Shown here: positions 26,101 through 35,897 of the stretch, piece by piece | How the letters are laid out: each line of letters starts with the position of its first letter | Position numbering within the stretch: the first letter of the stretch is position 1 | From: Styela clava | Taxonomy: Eukaryota > Chordata > Ascidiacea > Stolidobranchia > Styelidae | Direction: 5' to 3' | Assembly: GCF_964204865.1 (NCBI RefSeq) | Contig: NC_135250.1 | Span: 5,270,001 to 5,334,000, forward strand | DNA: 64,000 nucleotides | Notes under the pieces: model-generated | Databases searched by the model: none | What the model was told of the DNA's origin: nothing | The model's input: only the letters and a program-made list of their open reading frames with translations | Translations under genes and position numbers: made by a program

Positions 26101-26222
26101 TATTCCAGGATGTCCACTCGCATGTACAACGGCATTTTAACAAGAAAGGTAATCGGACTACCACAGATAAATCCAGCAAAATGGTTTTATCTGATCTTGA
26201 AGCACGAGAATCAGTCTTGTGA
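11162..26222 (+). CDS. ZNF106: Zinc finger protein 106 orthologue
   Basis: Orthologue of ZNF106, a nuclear-speckle RNA-binding protein. Exons: 11162-11215, 11733-11794, 12283-12438, 13185-13270, 13762-14156, 14496-15239, 15622-15943, 16251-16397, 16905-16971, 17239-17455, 17741-17895, 18309-18433, 19158-19387, 20075-20664, 21313-21349, 21854-21985, 22527-22711, 22832-22984, 23383-23574, 23753-23835, 24306-24405, 24795-25040, 25339-25533, 26109-26222; about 1,595 residues. Two N-terminal fingers are C-x2-C-x12-H-x5-H (CKLCELKFK...HLFSILHH; CNLCGVTCK...HLTSDSH). A long disordered part follows, then GPRFGINLHL, a coiled coil (FYAEVEKLKERK) and a VKSEP SUMO-like site. A WD40 propeller spans exons 16-22 (VLCLHYDKNYLFCGMRDG; CTVSVRDATDGLLLRT). 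It ends in two C-x4-C fingers (CRWAGC; CQWESC). All motifs occur in this order in vertebrate ZNF106. All phases match except at 15239/15622. Confidence 0.92.
12028..12135. mobile_element. Palindromic MITE, family B, copy 1
   Basis: Short element able to fold on itself: GGCGCACAACCTGAACT against its reverse complement, starting GGACCTCC and ending GCAGGGACC. It is flanked on both sides by the identical 8-mer CAATTTTG. It lies in a ZNF106 intron. Confidence 0.8.
12629..12840 (+). mobile_element. MITE family A, copy 2
   Basis: Same ends and interior as the 9537 copy but in the opposite orientation, in the ZNF106 intron between 12438 and 13185. The flanks TTCTTAGT and TTCTTGAG are a degraded 8-bp duplication. 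Confidence 0.75.
16565..16765 (-). mobile_element. MITE family A, copy 3
   Basis: Family A ends (GGCGCTTCCGAAGTATG and a GAGAGTACC right end) with the conserved interior. Located in the ZNF106 intron before the exon at 16905. Confidence 0.7.
17960..18208. repeat. hAT-like dispersed repeat, copy 1
   Basis: Contains TGCTGCCACAACCAAA and a right part TGGCCCGCCAGATTAGG ending CACCCCTG. A diverged second copy lies at about 26985-27222. The CACCCCTG end and the GGCCCG segment are typical of non-autonomous hAT elements. Intronic, no ORF. Confidence 0.55.
18641..18951. mobile_element. hAT-like MITE with target duplication
   Basis: Ends CAGGGCTTTCCAAACTTT and, inverted, CTCAGTTTGGGAAGCTCTG. The flanks are AGGTAGAG and AGGTAGAA, matching at 7 of 8 positions. 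It lies in a ZNF106 intron and has no ORF. Confidence 0.75.
20718..20896. mobile_element. hAT-like MITE with target duplication
   Basis: Begins CAGGGGTGGGATCCAA and ends GAATCCCACCACTG. Flanks GTCATGGT and GTCATGAT match at 7 of 8 positions. The interior repeats AGCCGGTTC and ACCGGT, an internally palindromic element. It lies about 50 bp after a ZNF106 exon. Confidence 0.75.
21008..21137 (+). mobile_element. MITE family A, copy 4 (truncated)
   Basis: Has the GGTACTCC end with GTAGTGTGTGTACCAGG, then the shared interior, and breaks off after the GTTAACCAAGTAAATATA region. In the ZNF106 intron after 20664. Confidence 0.65.
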
Positions 26223-29200
26223 TTGTCAACAAGGTCTGAAAGCTTGCATTATGGAACAGGGTTTTAATACTCATACCGGAGGAGATAAAAACTGATAAGC
26301 CGGTGTTGTTTGATTCGGATACATTGACTTGGTGGAAAAAGCTGTTATCGACCACCTCGCGTCAGTGGCGAGTCTAGCAATTCTCTCACACTTTATTATA
26401 CCTCCACTGGGTTTGAACGTGCGAACATGCGCATATGAGCAGTTGCGATTTCATTCAAGATCGTCCTGGTAATTTTGAAAATATTAAAAAGAATTTCTTT
26501 AATTATGCAAGATACCACTGTCTTATACACATTCAAGCTGTAGTAGTCATAAAGTAATAACCGTGAAAATATGTTTTCGAGGATGATATAAAAATTTAAA
26601 TATTAGGATTGCTATCAATTTTTTTTTTTTAATTGCTGCTGTCCTTTTAACTATTTTCACAAAATCTAACAAAGTATGTGTATTCCCTTTGATCTTGAGT
26701 CATTACACATGAATTGGTGTGCCATATTTCTAATTCTTTTTTTTCAACTTTTTTTTACTCCTATTCATCTGATTTGTTACCACTTAGCAGAGCTGGGAAG
26801 GCTTGAATATTCGACTTAACACAGGTCATCTAAATGGAATTACTCAGACGTGGTATCTCCTAACAGCCAGTTAGACTTGACTCAGTGATTGACTCAACTC
26901 GAGACTTGTATAACTTTTGACTAAGTGTTTAGGACTGACTACGGCCCACGAGCCAAATACATCCGGTTGGATAATTCAATCTGGCTCGCCTGATGCTGCC
27001 ACAACCAAATTTTGATGTTTTAGCTAGAAAATAGCTCAAGGAATTTGTTAAAATTGCGATTAAATTTAGTTTTGGCACGAGGCTCATTGTTTTCCACTTT
27101 TGCTTTTATAACACTGTAAATTTTGTTCATAACATATAACACTTTACGTCACATTTGATTGGCCCGGTAGTCTAGTTGAGCAAAGTTTTTGGCCCCCAGT
27201 CTGAAAACCTTGCCTACCTCAGGTTTAGGTACTTCTACCCAACACTCTTGCTTACAATGGAGATTTTGTTGAGAAAGATAAGACTAAAACTGTACATTTT
27301 TGTCGAATAAATTATTAAATTCTCTTCTTTTACACCTATTATGAAAGAATATTCACGACCTTTTGTTTGAAATGAAATTTTAATTGAAACGATTTGAAAA
27401 ACCAAATTCAGATAATCAAATTTCTATTGTTGAATTTTCATGTGCAATTACAACCTTGGCTAAATTTAGGATTTTAATGCAAAATATTTAAAAATGAAAT
27501 TAAGAACGAGAAATTTACACTTGCCTTCTTGCAGCTACCAATTTCCTTTTAGTGGTACTAACGGCGTCTGTTGATTACTACATTCCAGGATTTGCAATGT
27601 TTTCTGTTGCGCGATAGCTATCATATGATCACGACAGCAAGACTGTCTATTTGTTCTTTATACTGAGAAAAATATTAGCAATTTCTCGTGCTTCAATTGT
27701 ATTTTTTCGAACTCCACACTTGAGGGGGTAATTTTGCTTTTATGAGTGGGTAAACGGTAGAAAAAAATAGATTACCCCAGCACCACATATAATATTCGTT
27801 ACAATATCTTATAAATCATTTTTTACTGTTTTGCTGCTTGTATTCTTTTCTTCGACCTGTACACTTTTTTAAGTTCAAATGGTGGTATTTCATTATGTGC
27901 AAAGTACTTTCTCATTTGTTGACTTTTTAGCGCAGAGTTTGCAAGTGGCCTGGCAGCAAATGTCAGAAGTAGAACTTAGTCTCGACATCCGCTTTTGCGT
28001 ATATCAATGACGTAATAAGTTATTAATCATACATAAACGAACTGCCTGCAAATTCGTTTTGGCCCATGAGAATACATACAATTTTTGGCGTTCTAGAAGT
28101 GTGTGTACCAATATGAAGGTAACTAATTTTGTTCGCCGACTTTACATCAAGTTGTGTAAAAGGACTGAAACCTATGGGCAGGGGGAATATTCACTTGACT
28201 AACACAGACTGTCTCCGAACTCGTAATAGAACAAAGAAAAGAACGTCACCGCCAGTCGGTTACGAGACCTTCACATGAACCACCAAGTCGCGTGAATCAC
28301 TGGATCCCGTGGCCAACCTGGACTGTAAGCGGGCGTGATGTATCGACCAGCTATATGTTTACGTTGTGTTATCTACTTCGCCATGCCCGGGATAGTAATG
28401 AAAACCCTATTACTTGACTCATGATCGACATCAAATTTCAATGCAAGATTTCGGCAGAATACTCGTGCTGATTGAGCATTTGTAATTTGTACAATGCATG
28501 ACTAAATTGGACTTGTATGCAAATCCGCTGATGAACCTATGACAATGTTCCGGCCTACTCGTCATGAAACGATATTTCGATGTTGCATATTCGTATATTG
28601 AATAAAAGGGGATATTTTCTATCACTCGTCATTGCGGGAAAGATTATCTAAGAGCTTTTTAAATCCACGTTAATCATAATAATACAATGATATGTGCACG
28701 CATATTGTTGAGCGCCATTTTTTGCTCAAAACGGCGTGTATTAGAATAAGTGTAAGAGTCGACCACCTTTCTGGCTTAAAACAATTGCGGAGAGCGCCTG
28801 CAGTTTGATATATTTAGGTAATGTTTTGCTATCGGTACTACAATATTCCAGTGGTATTTTCCGATTTATATATAAATTATTCTAGGTAGCTAACCAACCA
28901 TATAAAATGAATTATTGAAAAATACCGTACTCTGGGAAACCTGACGTATGGAATCTAATTTAGGGTGGTAAAAAAGTTACGCAAAATGTAAGGTAAAATT
29001 TTCTGTCATGACAACGTTAAAAAAAGTCTTTAACTTCTGTTAACTTTGCGTTACTTTATTAACACCCTGTATAATGCAACATGAAATTTTATTTGTTCCA
29101 AATAAAACTCATTTGACAAGCCGCGGCTTTAATTCACTCAGTAATCATTTCATTAATGAGAAAAAAATTATTTTGTTTCAAATATTTTCTGACTTTGTGG

Positions 29201-29252
29201 TTCGTGAACCGCGCCTTCGTCGTATTCATAACATAAACCAGTTATTTTAGAA
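26223..29252. other. Intergenic, repeat-rich, no gene seen
   Basis: Spacer after ZNF106. It contains a GACTCAACTCGAG-rich stretch near 26870-26960 related to sequence near 61080-61260, a second copy of the hAT-like repeat (about 26985-27222), a truncated family A MITE (28087-28238) and otherwise AT-rich sequence. No supported coding exon on either strand. Confidence 0.5.
28087..28238 (-). mobile_element. MITE family A, copy 5 (truncated)
   Basis: Begins GGCGTTCTAGAAGTGTG and keeps the shared interior up to the CTCGTAATAGAACAAAG region. The far end is missing. Confidence 0.65.
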
Positions 29253-30122
29253 CAGTGGTCCCCAACCCGGGGGTCACTTTTCAGGGGATCGTAGAACAAA
29301 ATAATTATACGTACGACTTTTTCCATAAAATCTATTATAATAAGTGGTGGAAAAACAAATTTGTTTTATAGGCGGAAAATTTAAAAACAAGAAAAAGAGT
29401 GAAAACTAATTTTTAAGGCTTTGGGTTGACCAATCCCAGAATCAAACTAAGGTCTCCCACTTCATAACACTCTTATCACCATGAATTCTTATCTGTTGGC
29501 AGCACGCATTTTAATTCGACTTGAAGTCTGTGGTTCCCAACCTTTTTTCTATTGAATTTCCCCTTTTATCTATTTTGGAACACTCCCTCTATAAATAAAA
29601 CTACTTTATTCATTCAATCTTCAATAGACCGCTTTCTAATGTGATGCGCAAGTCGCATTCCCGTTTTTGTTCAGTTCAAGTTATTTATTGTAAAAAAACT
29701 AAATCAATATTTGTGCTGCACAATATGTACGGTACTGAATGCGAAGTGCATGGAAGTATACGAGTTATGCATTTTCATTAACGTATTTTGCGGTACCGTC
29801 CAGACCGTTTTTGTCTCCCGGAGTTTAGGTCTTGATAATCGGCCTAATACCCAGATAATACGGTGTTCATTGAATAGTGGTGATAGTGCACTCAAAGACA
29901 GTTATAAAAAATTATTTTTGGGATAACGGAATAAAATTTTTTGCTAGTACTTGAATTGATTGAACTATTTTGCAGAAAACGCAATAAAGCCTAATATTCA
30001 TTTTTGCATGACCTATTAGTTTTAATTCATTTAAATTCAGCATATATATCGCGAAAAGGGTTCCGGCATGTTAGAAACTATCCAAAGGGGGTCGCGGCGC
30101 AAAAAAAGGTTGGTAACCACTG
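29253..30122. mobile_element. hAT-like non-autonomous element upstream of the peptide gene
   Basis: About 870 bp. It begins CAGTGGTCCCCAACCC and ends, inverted, GGTTGGTAACCACTG. The flanks TTTTAGAA and TTCTAGAA match at 7 of 8 positions. A CCGTCCAGACCG segment and a nested GTGGTTCCCAACC end at about 29530 suggest a composite. No intact transposase. It ends 97 bp before the ATG of the cationic peptide gene. Confidence 0.75.
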
Positions 30123-30219
30123 TTCTAGAACTTATTGAAAGAGAAAATTTTAGTTTAAATCTTATCGATTAAAAGCCGAATCGTGTTTTAGACTCTCCTT
30201 GAATTAATTCTGAGCAATC

Positions 30220-33142
30220 ATGCACGCGAAAGCGATTGTTTTTGCTCTTCTGTCGGTGGCACTACTTTTCGGCAACGCTGATGGGTGGGGGTGGGCAAGG
30301 AAGGTATGGCACGGTGTAAAGCGAGCGTGGTATGGAGCAAAACGCATATGGAAAAGGCATGCGTAAGTTGAATTTATGAATTGAAAAGGATTGGATTCTA
30401 CGTTCCAGTTACAATTTATCTTGTTTCAAATTACCCAAATATTAGTATTTTTATATTTATACTACTGATAAGTGATAATATATATGGTGTTCCCGTAGTA
30501 TTCGTACCAAGATGGCGCACAGCCTGCATAGCCTGAACATAGTATGTGAACCAGGTTAGAGTTACCAGGTTGTGCGCCATCTTGGTACAAATACTACGGG
30601 AGCGTCATGACTCATATATATAATTTTTAACAAATAATATCAAATTTTATTTTTCATCCAAAACAGGCCGAGATGAGATAAATCATATTCCAAGTCGAAA
30701 TCTTCCCTCACTGTATATCATTTTAATATGACAAGTTAAATTTGTAGGAAAATGAAGTTGAAAATTTTGTGAAAAAGTGACTATTTTCTTCGAATTTGCA
30801 TCAGGTTCTCGATTTTTATCAACCCCATTTAATGATCCGTTAATGGAACTAAATCACTTTTTGCGACCTTTTGTTATAGATGGGTCCGTAAAATTGTGCA
30901 CGTTGGATTGACGCATGCTGTGAGATACGGGTTAGCAGCGGTGGGAGATGTCAAAGAACTGCGGGAAATGGTACCATTATTGTTGATATTTCCCGTCTCG
31001 TTTCTTATTTTTATCTAGTAATAAGTCGAACCTTGAGTCCTCGTCCGGTAACCAATCCAATAGCAAGGGGGGCAGAATTGATTGCCAAAGACAGCCACGG
31101 GAAGTATTATTATTATCAATATTCCCCTCTCGTTTTTTAATATCTAGAACGGCTGAGAAAAGACCGATGAATCAAATGGTCAATAATGAGTAGAACCAGG
31201 ACTTTTCGCTCGGAAACCAATCATATAGTCCAGGCATTGGCAAAATTGTTTTACAGGGGGAATTTCGGGAAATGGTAATATTATTATTAACATTCCCTGT
31301 CTCTTTTTATATATATATTTATTCTAGTCGCGGGGGGCCAGCCGATGACTTCCGTCACTTATAAAAAGTCGAACCACGACTCCTCATCCGGTAACCAACC
31401 GCCAGCTGGCAGAAGTAACTAGTCAATTACCTAGAAAGAATTGCGAGACATCGATATATATGTTAATTAATATTCGCCGTTTCGTTTTTAAATAATTCTA
31501 CCGACTGAGAGAAAAGGCCTAGACTCAATAATAAGTCCAACCACGACTTCAATATCTAAGCCACCTGTCTAGGTATTGTCGAGTTAATTCGCGAATTGTC
31601 AAAAAAGAACAGTCGACTCGCGGGGTCGAAAAAATATACAATCGACTCCCGGTTTGGAGAAACTTTGACTCCGACTTCGGGTCAGGAAAGAGAACAAAAC
31701 TACTGCCATCGTTTGCCAGTACCGTAACTCTACCTTTTATAGCTTCCAACTTGAGTAAATCTAAATTACGTCAGCCCCGATCTGACTTCTCCGGGACGAT
31801 TTACAATTAATTTTGTTCGATTATATCTGGGCAATATTAAAACGAAAAATTCATGAAAATATCAGCTAAATTACGATATTTATCTTTTTTCAGCCTGACG
31901 AGGTATTTCGTGACAACATGGACAAACTTGCTCTAGAACTCAGCAAAGACTTGAGCGAAAAACAAGTTGACGAAGTTGTTGATGGTCTGACTGAAATGAG
32001 AAACCTGAGCGAAGGTAATGCATTGGTTCTAATAAATGATAGTTTTCAAAATTTCTAGAAAGGGTTCTTTTTTGTATCACATCAGTAACAACAGGTTCCC
32101 TTATTTAGAATGTGTATATATATTGCTCACGCCACTTCAGTGTCGAGTCAGTGACTCGATCCAAGTCACCTTTGCAAATAAAGAATTGAGTTATTTCCGC
32201 GAAAATAATAGGCTCGAACTCGCCTCGCCTTAAATGCCAGATACTTTGACTCGAGACCCAACGAAAATTGACTCGAGTAAAGACCTAAAAATGATTGTGA
32301 TTTGAAGTTCGATTTTCTACGTATATTGAAGCTGCATTGAAAAAATCGTATATTTACTAATTTTTACAGCAATAACTCATAATTGGCAGTGTTGATGCCG
32401 AGTTAAATGTTGTTAATAAATGAGCATAAGTAAGTCCTTATGTATTGACACAAAGTCGATCTTACATTGTCTTTCAGAATACCGTTAGTTTACGCCAGAT
32501 GAAAGTCGTAGTGCTATCTCCACATATTTATCCACTCCGCCATTGTTAATGAAATGTACTATGACTCGGTCGCGACATGTGACTCAAACGGGCATTGACT
32601 TGGGACCCGGGAATGCACTGACTCGACTTCGAACACCAATAATGCTGGGACTTGATTGGAAATCCGAGTGGTCCATAATTCGCGACTCAATCTTTATGAA
32701 CTTGTACCTAACACTGGCTAACACATGCTCAAAATCAGGATTAAATTTCCTTCATTTATTGACGCTCCAGTGTGTGTACCAATCTGGAGGTCACTAATTT
32801 TGTTCGCCTACTATACATCAATTGTGTGAAGGGACTGAAGCCTATGGTCGAGGGGTATATCCACTTGACTAACACAGACAGTCCCCGAACTCGTAATAGA
32901 ACTAAATAAGGAAAATCTGAATAAAATTATGGCCTAACCCTAACCTGGTACACATGCTACGAAGCACCTATTCATGGACTGTCCACTGGTGGTTGAGGAA
33001 ACATTAATTCTACTTTGGTTTTCCAGACGAGTTCGCAAAACTTGAGATCATGATTAACGATATGGAAGAGGGTGAAGAACTTCCGGAATCTGACGGCGTT
33101 CGTCTGCTTGACATACTGAAATTAGCTTTCCGTAACCAGTAG
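30220..33142 (+). CDS. Cationic Trp-rich antimicrobial-peptide-like precursor (styelin-like)
   Basis: Four exons: 30220-30362, 30880-30970, 31894-32014 and 33027-33142, with matching phases; 156 residues. Residues 1-22 look like a signal peptide (MHAKAIVFALLSVALLFGNA, then DG), with cleavage probably after Ala20 or near Gly22. The next part is strongly basic and aromatic: GWGWARKVWHG, VKRAWYGAKR, IWKRHA, continuing in exon 2 as WVRKIVHVGLTHAVRYG. Trp recurs every seven residues (W30, W37, W44). Exons 3-4 encode an acidic helical region (LALELSKDLSEKQ; MEEGEELPESDG). This signal, cationic helix and anionic pro-piece order is that of ascidian antimicrobial peptide precursors such as styelins; a Gly-Trp N-terminus is also styelin-like. 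Secretion, probably from haemocytes, and membrane-lytic action are inferred. The exact mature ends are unknown. Polyadenylation signals AATAAA lie at 33217 and 33223. Confidence 0.8.
30486..30606. mobile_element. Palindromic MITE, family B, copy 2
   Basis: Arms GTACCAAGATGGCGCACA and its inverse TTGTGCGCCATCTTGGTAC, with outer ends TCCCGTAGTA and TACTACGGGAG. The outer ends resemble those of family A. Lies in intron 1 of the peptide gene. Confidence 0.75.
30955..31550 (+). repeat. Degenerate tandem repeat in peptide-gene intron 2
   Basis: About 3.5 diverged units of 135-175 bp. Each contains a GGGAAATGGTA-like start, a TATTCCC-TCTCGTTT stretch, and an AAGTCGAACC...CCGGTAACCAA block. Unit starts are near 30964, 31098, 31267 and 31443. 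The first unit overlaps the 3' end of coding exon 2. Confidence 0.65.
32761..32968 (-). mobile_element. MITE family A, copy 6
   Basis: Full-length family A element, ends ACGCTCCAGTGTGTG and GAAGCACC, in intron 3 of the peptide gene, about 60 bp before the last exon. Confidence 0.7.
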
Positions 33143-33216
33143 TTTATAATAATTCTAGAAAAGGGATCAAACATGAATCAGATTTTATTTGTGTGTATTT
33201 ACATCTTCAACGAAAA

Positions 33217-33228
33217 AATAAAAATAAA
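33217..33228 (+). promoter_or_regulatory. Polyadenylation signals of the peptide gene
   Basis: Two adjacent AATAAA hexamers, 75 and 81 bp after the stop codon of the cationic peptide gene. Confidence 0.6.
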
Positions 33229-34242
33229 TGTTTTAAAATTTAAACTGAAGTATATTTGTCGTCTTCGTTTTTGGGTTGAAATTTTATCAATAAGGGAGCA
33301 AAAATTTTTGAGGTATTATAACAAGTTTTTATAAAATCAAGAATATTACTAATGAATCTTCATTTCAATTGGTGAGTATGTTACTGAAATTACTATATTA
33401 TAATTTTATTCGATATAATTAATTCAACAACAAACAGTGATTTTTGAAACAGGGAAAAAGTATATATATAAGTGAAGCAATTTTTAAAAATAAAATGCAA
33501 TAATATAAGTTTTGTCATCGACGAAATATCAATTTCGTGAAACAAAGCGGTAACTAGGGCGCAAAAAATCATTTATCCAAGAATAGCTTATGTCAACTAG
33601 CGGGATTAGAAAATTAGACAAAGGTAAATATTGAAACTTTAGAATAGAAATACTTGAATGTATTATAATGTGCGACGACTTTGCAATTTTTTGCTGTTGA
33701 CAAGGCTGTGAAGTCAAGGAGAATTCATTCCCGACCCCAAGCTTTGTTAACAACAATTTCGATTTCCACTCCAGGGTGAAGGAAATATCACTTGTTACTC
33801 CTTCCCCAAGAGAATCAACTTTTGATTACGATGCTTTGGATTATGCAAGCCTTTCTGAATTGTCTAATGAAAATGGCTAGCAAAAATGATGCTTTTTAAG
33901 TCTATGTCGGAAATTTTGGCTTTCATTATCACTATTGGAAGTCTGAAATTACGAATTCGGAGATTTCAAAATTTTAACTGCGGGTATCACTTGAGTGCGA
34001 CTCTGGTTCCAATATAATTAAAACAGTCCACGCTCCTCAGTGCTATATAACAATGACCAACAACATCAATAAACAAATTGGATTCACAAACAATATTCGG
34101 GTTCCCAGTGCCAGAGTACGAATTTTGGTTCCTTCCGAGTTCACGCGCAGAATCCTCCTTATGCTACTCTTTGAGTTAGGTGTATTGCACAATTTACGCA
34201 GTTACATATACACACTCAAGTAAATGATTTTGGGTTCATAGA
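33229..34242. other. Convergent intergenic spacer, no gene seen
   Basis: AT-rich sequence between the 3' ends of the peptide gene (+) and the 7TM gene (-). No coding exon or repeat I can name. Confidence 0.5.
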
Positions 34243-35427
34243 CTAGCTTTCTTCGATCTCTAGATCATTAACGACACTCCGTCTGAATCCAATCGTATAT
34301 TTGGCAAAGGATTCTCCAGTCGGCTGAGTAGTATTACGTCTCGAAGTGTCATCGATGCTTTCTCCAAATGATGACGACGTTTGTGATAGCGTAGTTTTTG
34401 TACAAATGGAAAATGGAGCAAGAAGAATGCGTTTAGCTTTCCCGAAAGTTGCCAGCGCGCAACAAATGTTTATAAAAATACTGATGTCGTATAAAGAACT
34501 CGTTATAGCGAATGATACGCTTGAGGGAAGCTGAGCAAGAAAAGTCATGCTACCTATGTCAGTTACTACAGTGATAACGGCACATATAACAGATCGACGA
34601 ATCATTCTTGAAACTGTGCTCCTGTTTTTTCTAATAATTGATTTGTTTTTACTTCTACGGCAGGTTGAAAACAATTTCCTATCTCTTGTAAGGTAATTTT
34701 CTTGATTTGATTCTGCCACACTTTGTTGTTTTCTCCCTTGAACTGAACTGCTTCGAATCATTGGATAAACAAACAGGCATAGCAGCAATCCCTGGACAAG
34801 AAGCAGAACTCCGGCTAGAACAATGTACGCTATGTTACGCAATTCTGTTTCCTTTCGTATGCATGCATTTTGTGTAGAAGTATATTCTAATGGCACAACA
34901 GACACAATCAGAAGTCCGGTAAATATCAAGCTGATCCCGAATAACGAAATCCAACTCAGTACATTAATAGTTTTACCAGCTAAATTACGTACACAAGGGT
35001 GTCCATATATTACTCTTTGTCGTAGCCATAAGAAAAGGTAAATAGCGTAGAGGCAGATAATGCCGGTTCCAATAGAAATATCTGTTACCAGTTCGCACCA
35101 ATCCATAGCCCCGTCAATCAAATGTATGTTTAAAAACACAGAATTAAATATCAACTTTGTCGTCGATAGGATTATAGATGCAACGCAAGATGTGTAAATA
35201 ATACCGCTGTTTAAGCTCGAAGAGCTAGTTTTTTTCTTCCACTTTTTCGTGTTTGTACCGTACACAGCCATAGACAGCAATAACCAAAGTGAACAGAGAA
35301 GCATAAAAGCGTTTAAAATCTGGCATGTGGTGTGCAGAGTATTCCAAGTTGGTATCTCAACTGAAAATGTTGATATCACGTATGTCACGTTTGATAAAGC
35401 ATACAATGTTGTAGGTATTTCCGCCAT
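34243..35427 (-). CDS. Intronless seven-transmembrane receptor-like protein
   Basis: Uninterrupted frame of 394 residues starting MAEIPTTLYALSNVTYV, with a CCATGG start context. Seven hydrophobic segments can be counted, at roughly residues 32-54, 74-98, 112-136, 152-176, 196-220, 276-297 and 310-332. The N-terminus is short, with an NVT glycosylation sequon. A Cys just before segment 3 (MDWCEL) and a Cys in the loop before segment 5 (TQNACIRK) are placed like the conserved GPCR disulphide. The loop between segments 5 and 6 is long and very basic (RSKNKSIIRKNRSTVSRM). The tail is Ser/Thr-rich. I see no DRY motif after segment 3 (LRQRVIYG instead) and no clear NPxxY, so it is not a standard rhodopsin-family receptor. 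It could be an orphan of a lineage-expanded 7TM family. No ligand can be suggested. Confidence 0.7.
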   Translation of the reverse strand: MAEIPTTLYALSNVTYVISTFSVEIPTWNTLHTTCQILNAFMLLCSLWLLLSMAVYGTNTKKWKKKTSSSSLNSGIIYTSCVASIILSTTKLIFNSVFLNIHLIDGAMDWCELVTDISIGTGIICLYAIYLFLWLRQRVIYGHPCVRNLAGKTINVLSWISLFGISLIFTGLLIVSVVPLEYTSTQNACIRKETELRNIAYIVLAGVLLLVQGLLLCLFVYPMIRSSSVQGRKQQSVAESNQENYLTRDRKLFSTCRRSKNKSIIRKNRSTVSRMIRRSVICAVITVVTDIGSMTFLAQLPSSVSFAITSSLYDISIFINICCALATFGKAKRILLAPFSICTKTTLSQTSSSFGESIDDTSRRNTTQPTGESFAKYTIGFRRSVVNDLEIEES

Positions 35428-35517
35428 GGTAATTTATTAATAAGGTTACCTTAAAAATCTATAGGAAAAAAAAGTTGAAATGTTATTATAAAATATTTTT
35501 GTTGAATACTGTATGCA

Positions 35518-35897
35518 TACCGTGTTTCCCCGAACATAAGACTGGGTTTTATTTCAATTTTCATCCGAAAAATAACACTAGGGCTTATATTAGGGGGATG
35601 TCTTATATTTTCATCATTTCAAAAACGAAATTATAAAGTGGAGAATTACGAGTTTTCAAAATATACAAAATATGAAAACCGATATCCATTTACTTATAAA
35701 TAACACGTTTTTATTCGAAATAACTGCAAAACATAGATTATCAATCATATAAAACGTATAGGAGAAATTTCTTGCTATCAACTAGGCAAAAAATGACTAG
35801 ATCTTATTTTAAGAAGAGGGCTTATATTAAAATCATTTTTAAAATTCAGGCTAGGTTTTATTTTCCGGGTAGGTCTTATTTTCGGGAAAACACGGTA
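35518..35897. mobile_element. TIR element (TACCGTGTTTCCCCGAA ends)
   Basis: Left end TACCGTGTTTCCCCGAA and right end, inverted, TTCGGGAAAACACGGTA. The interior repeats GGGCTTATATTA and GTCTTATTTT near both ends. About 380 bp, no ORF. The gene-poor interior looks like a non-autonomous element of a widespread animal family. Confidence 0.7.

Noticed and set aside
30955..31550. Additional real coding exons in the intron repeat
   Set aside because: The copies of the exon 2 end contain substitutions and stops and lack a matching acceptor, so they look like decayed duplicates rather than used exons.
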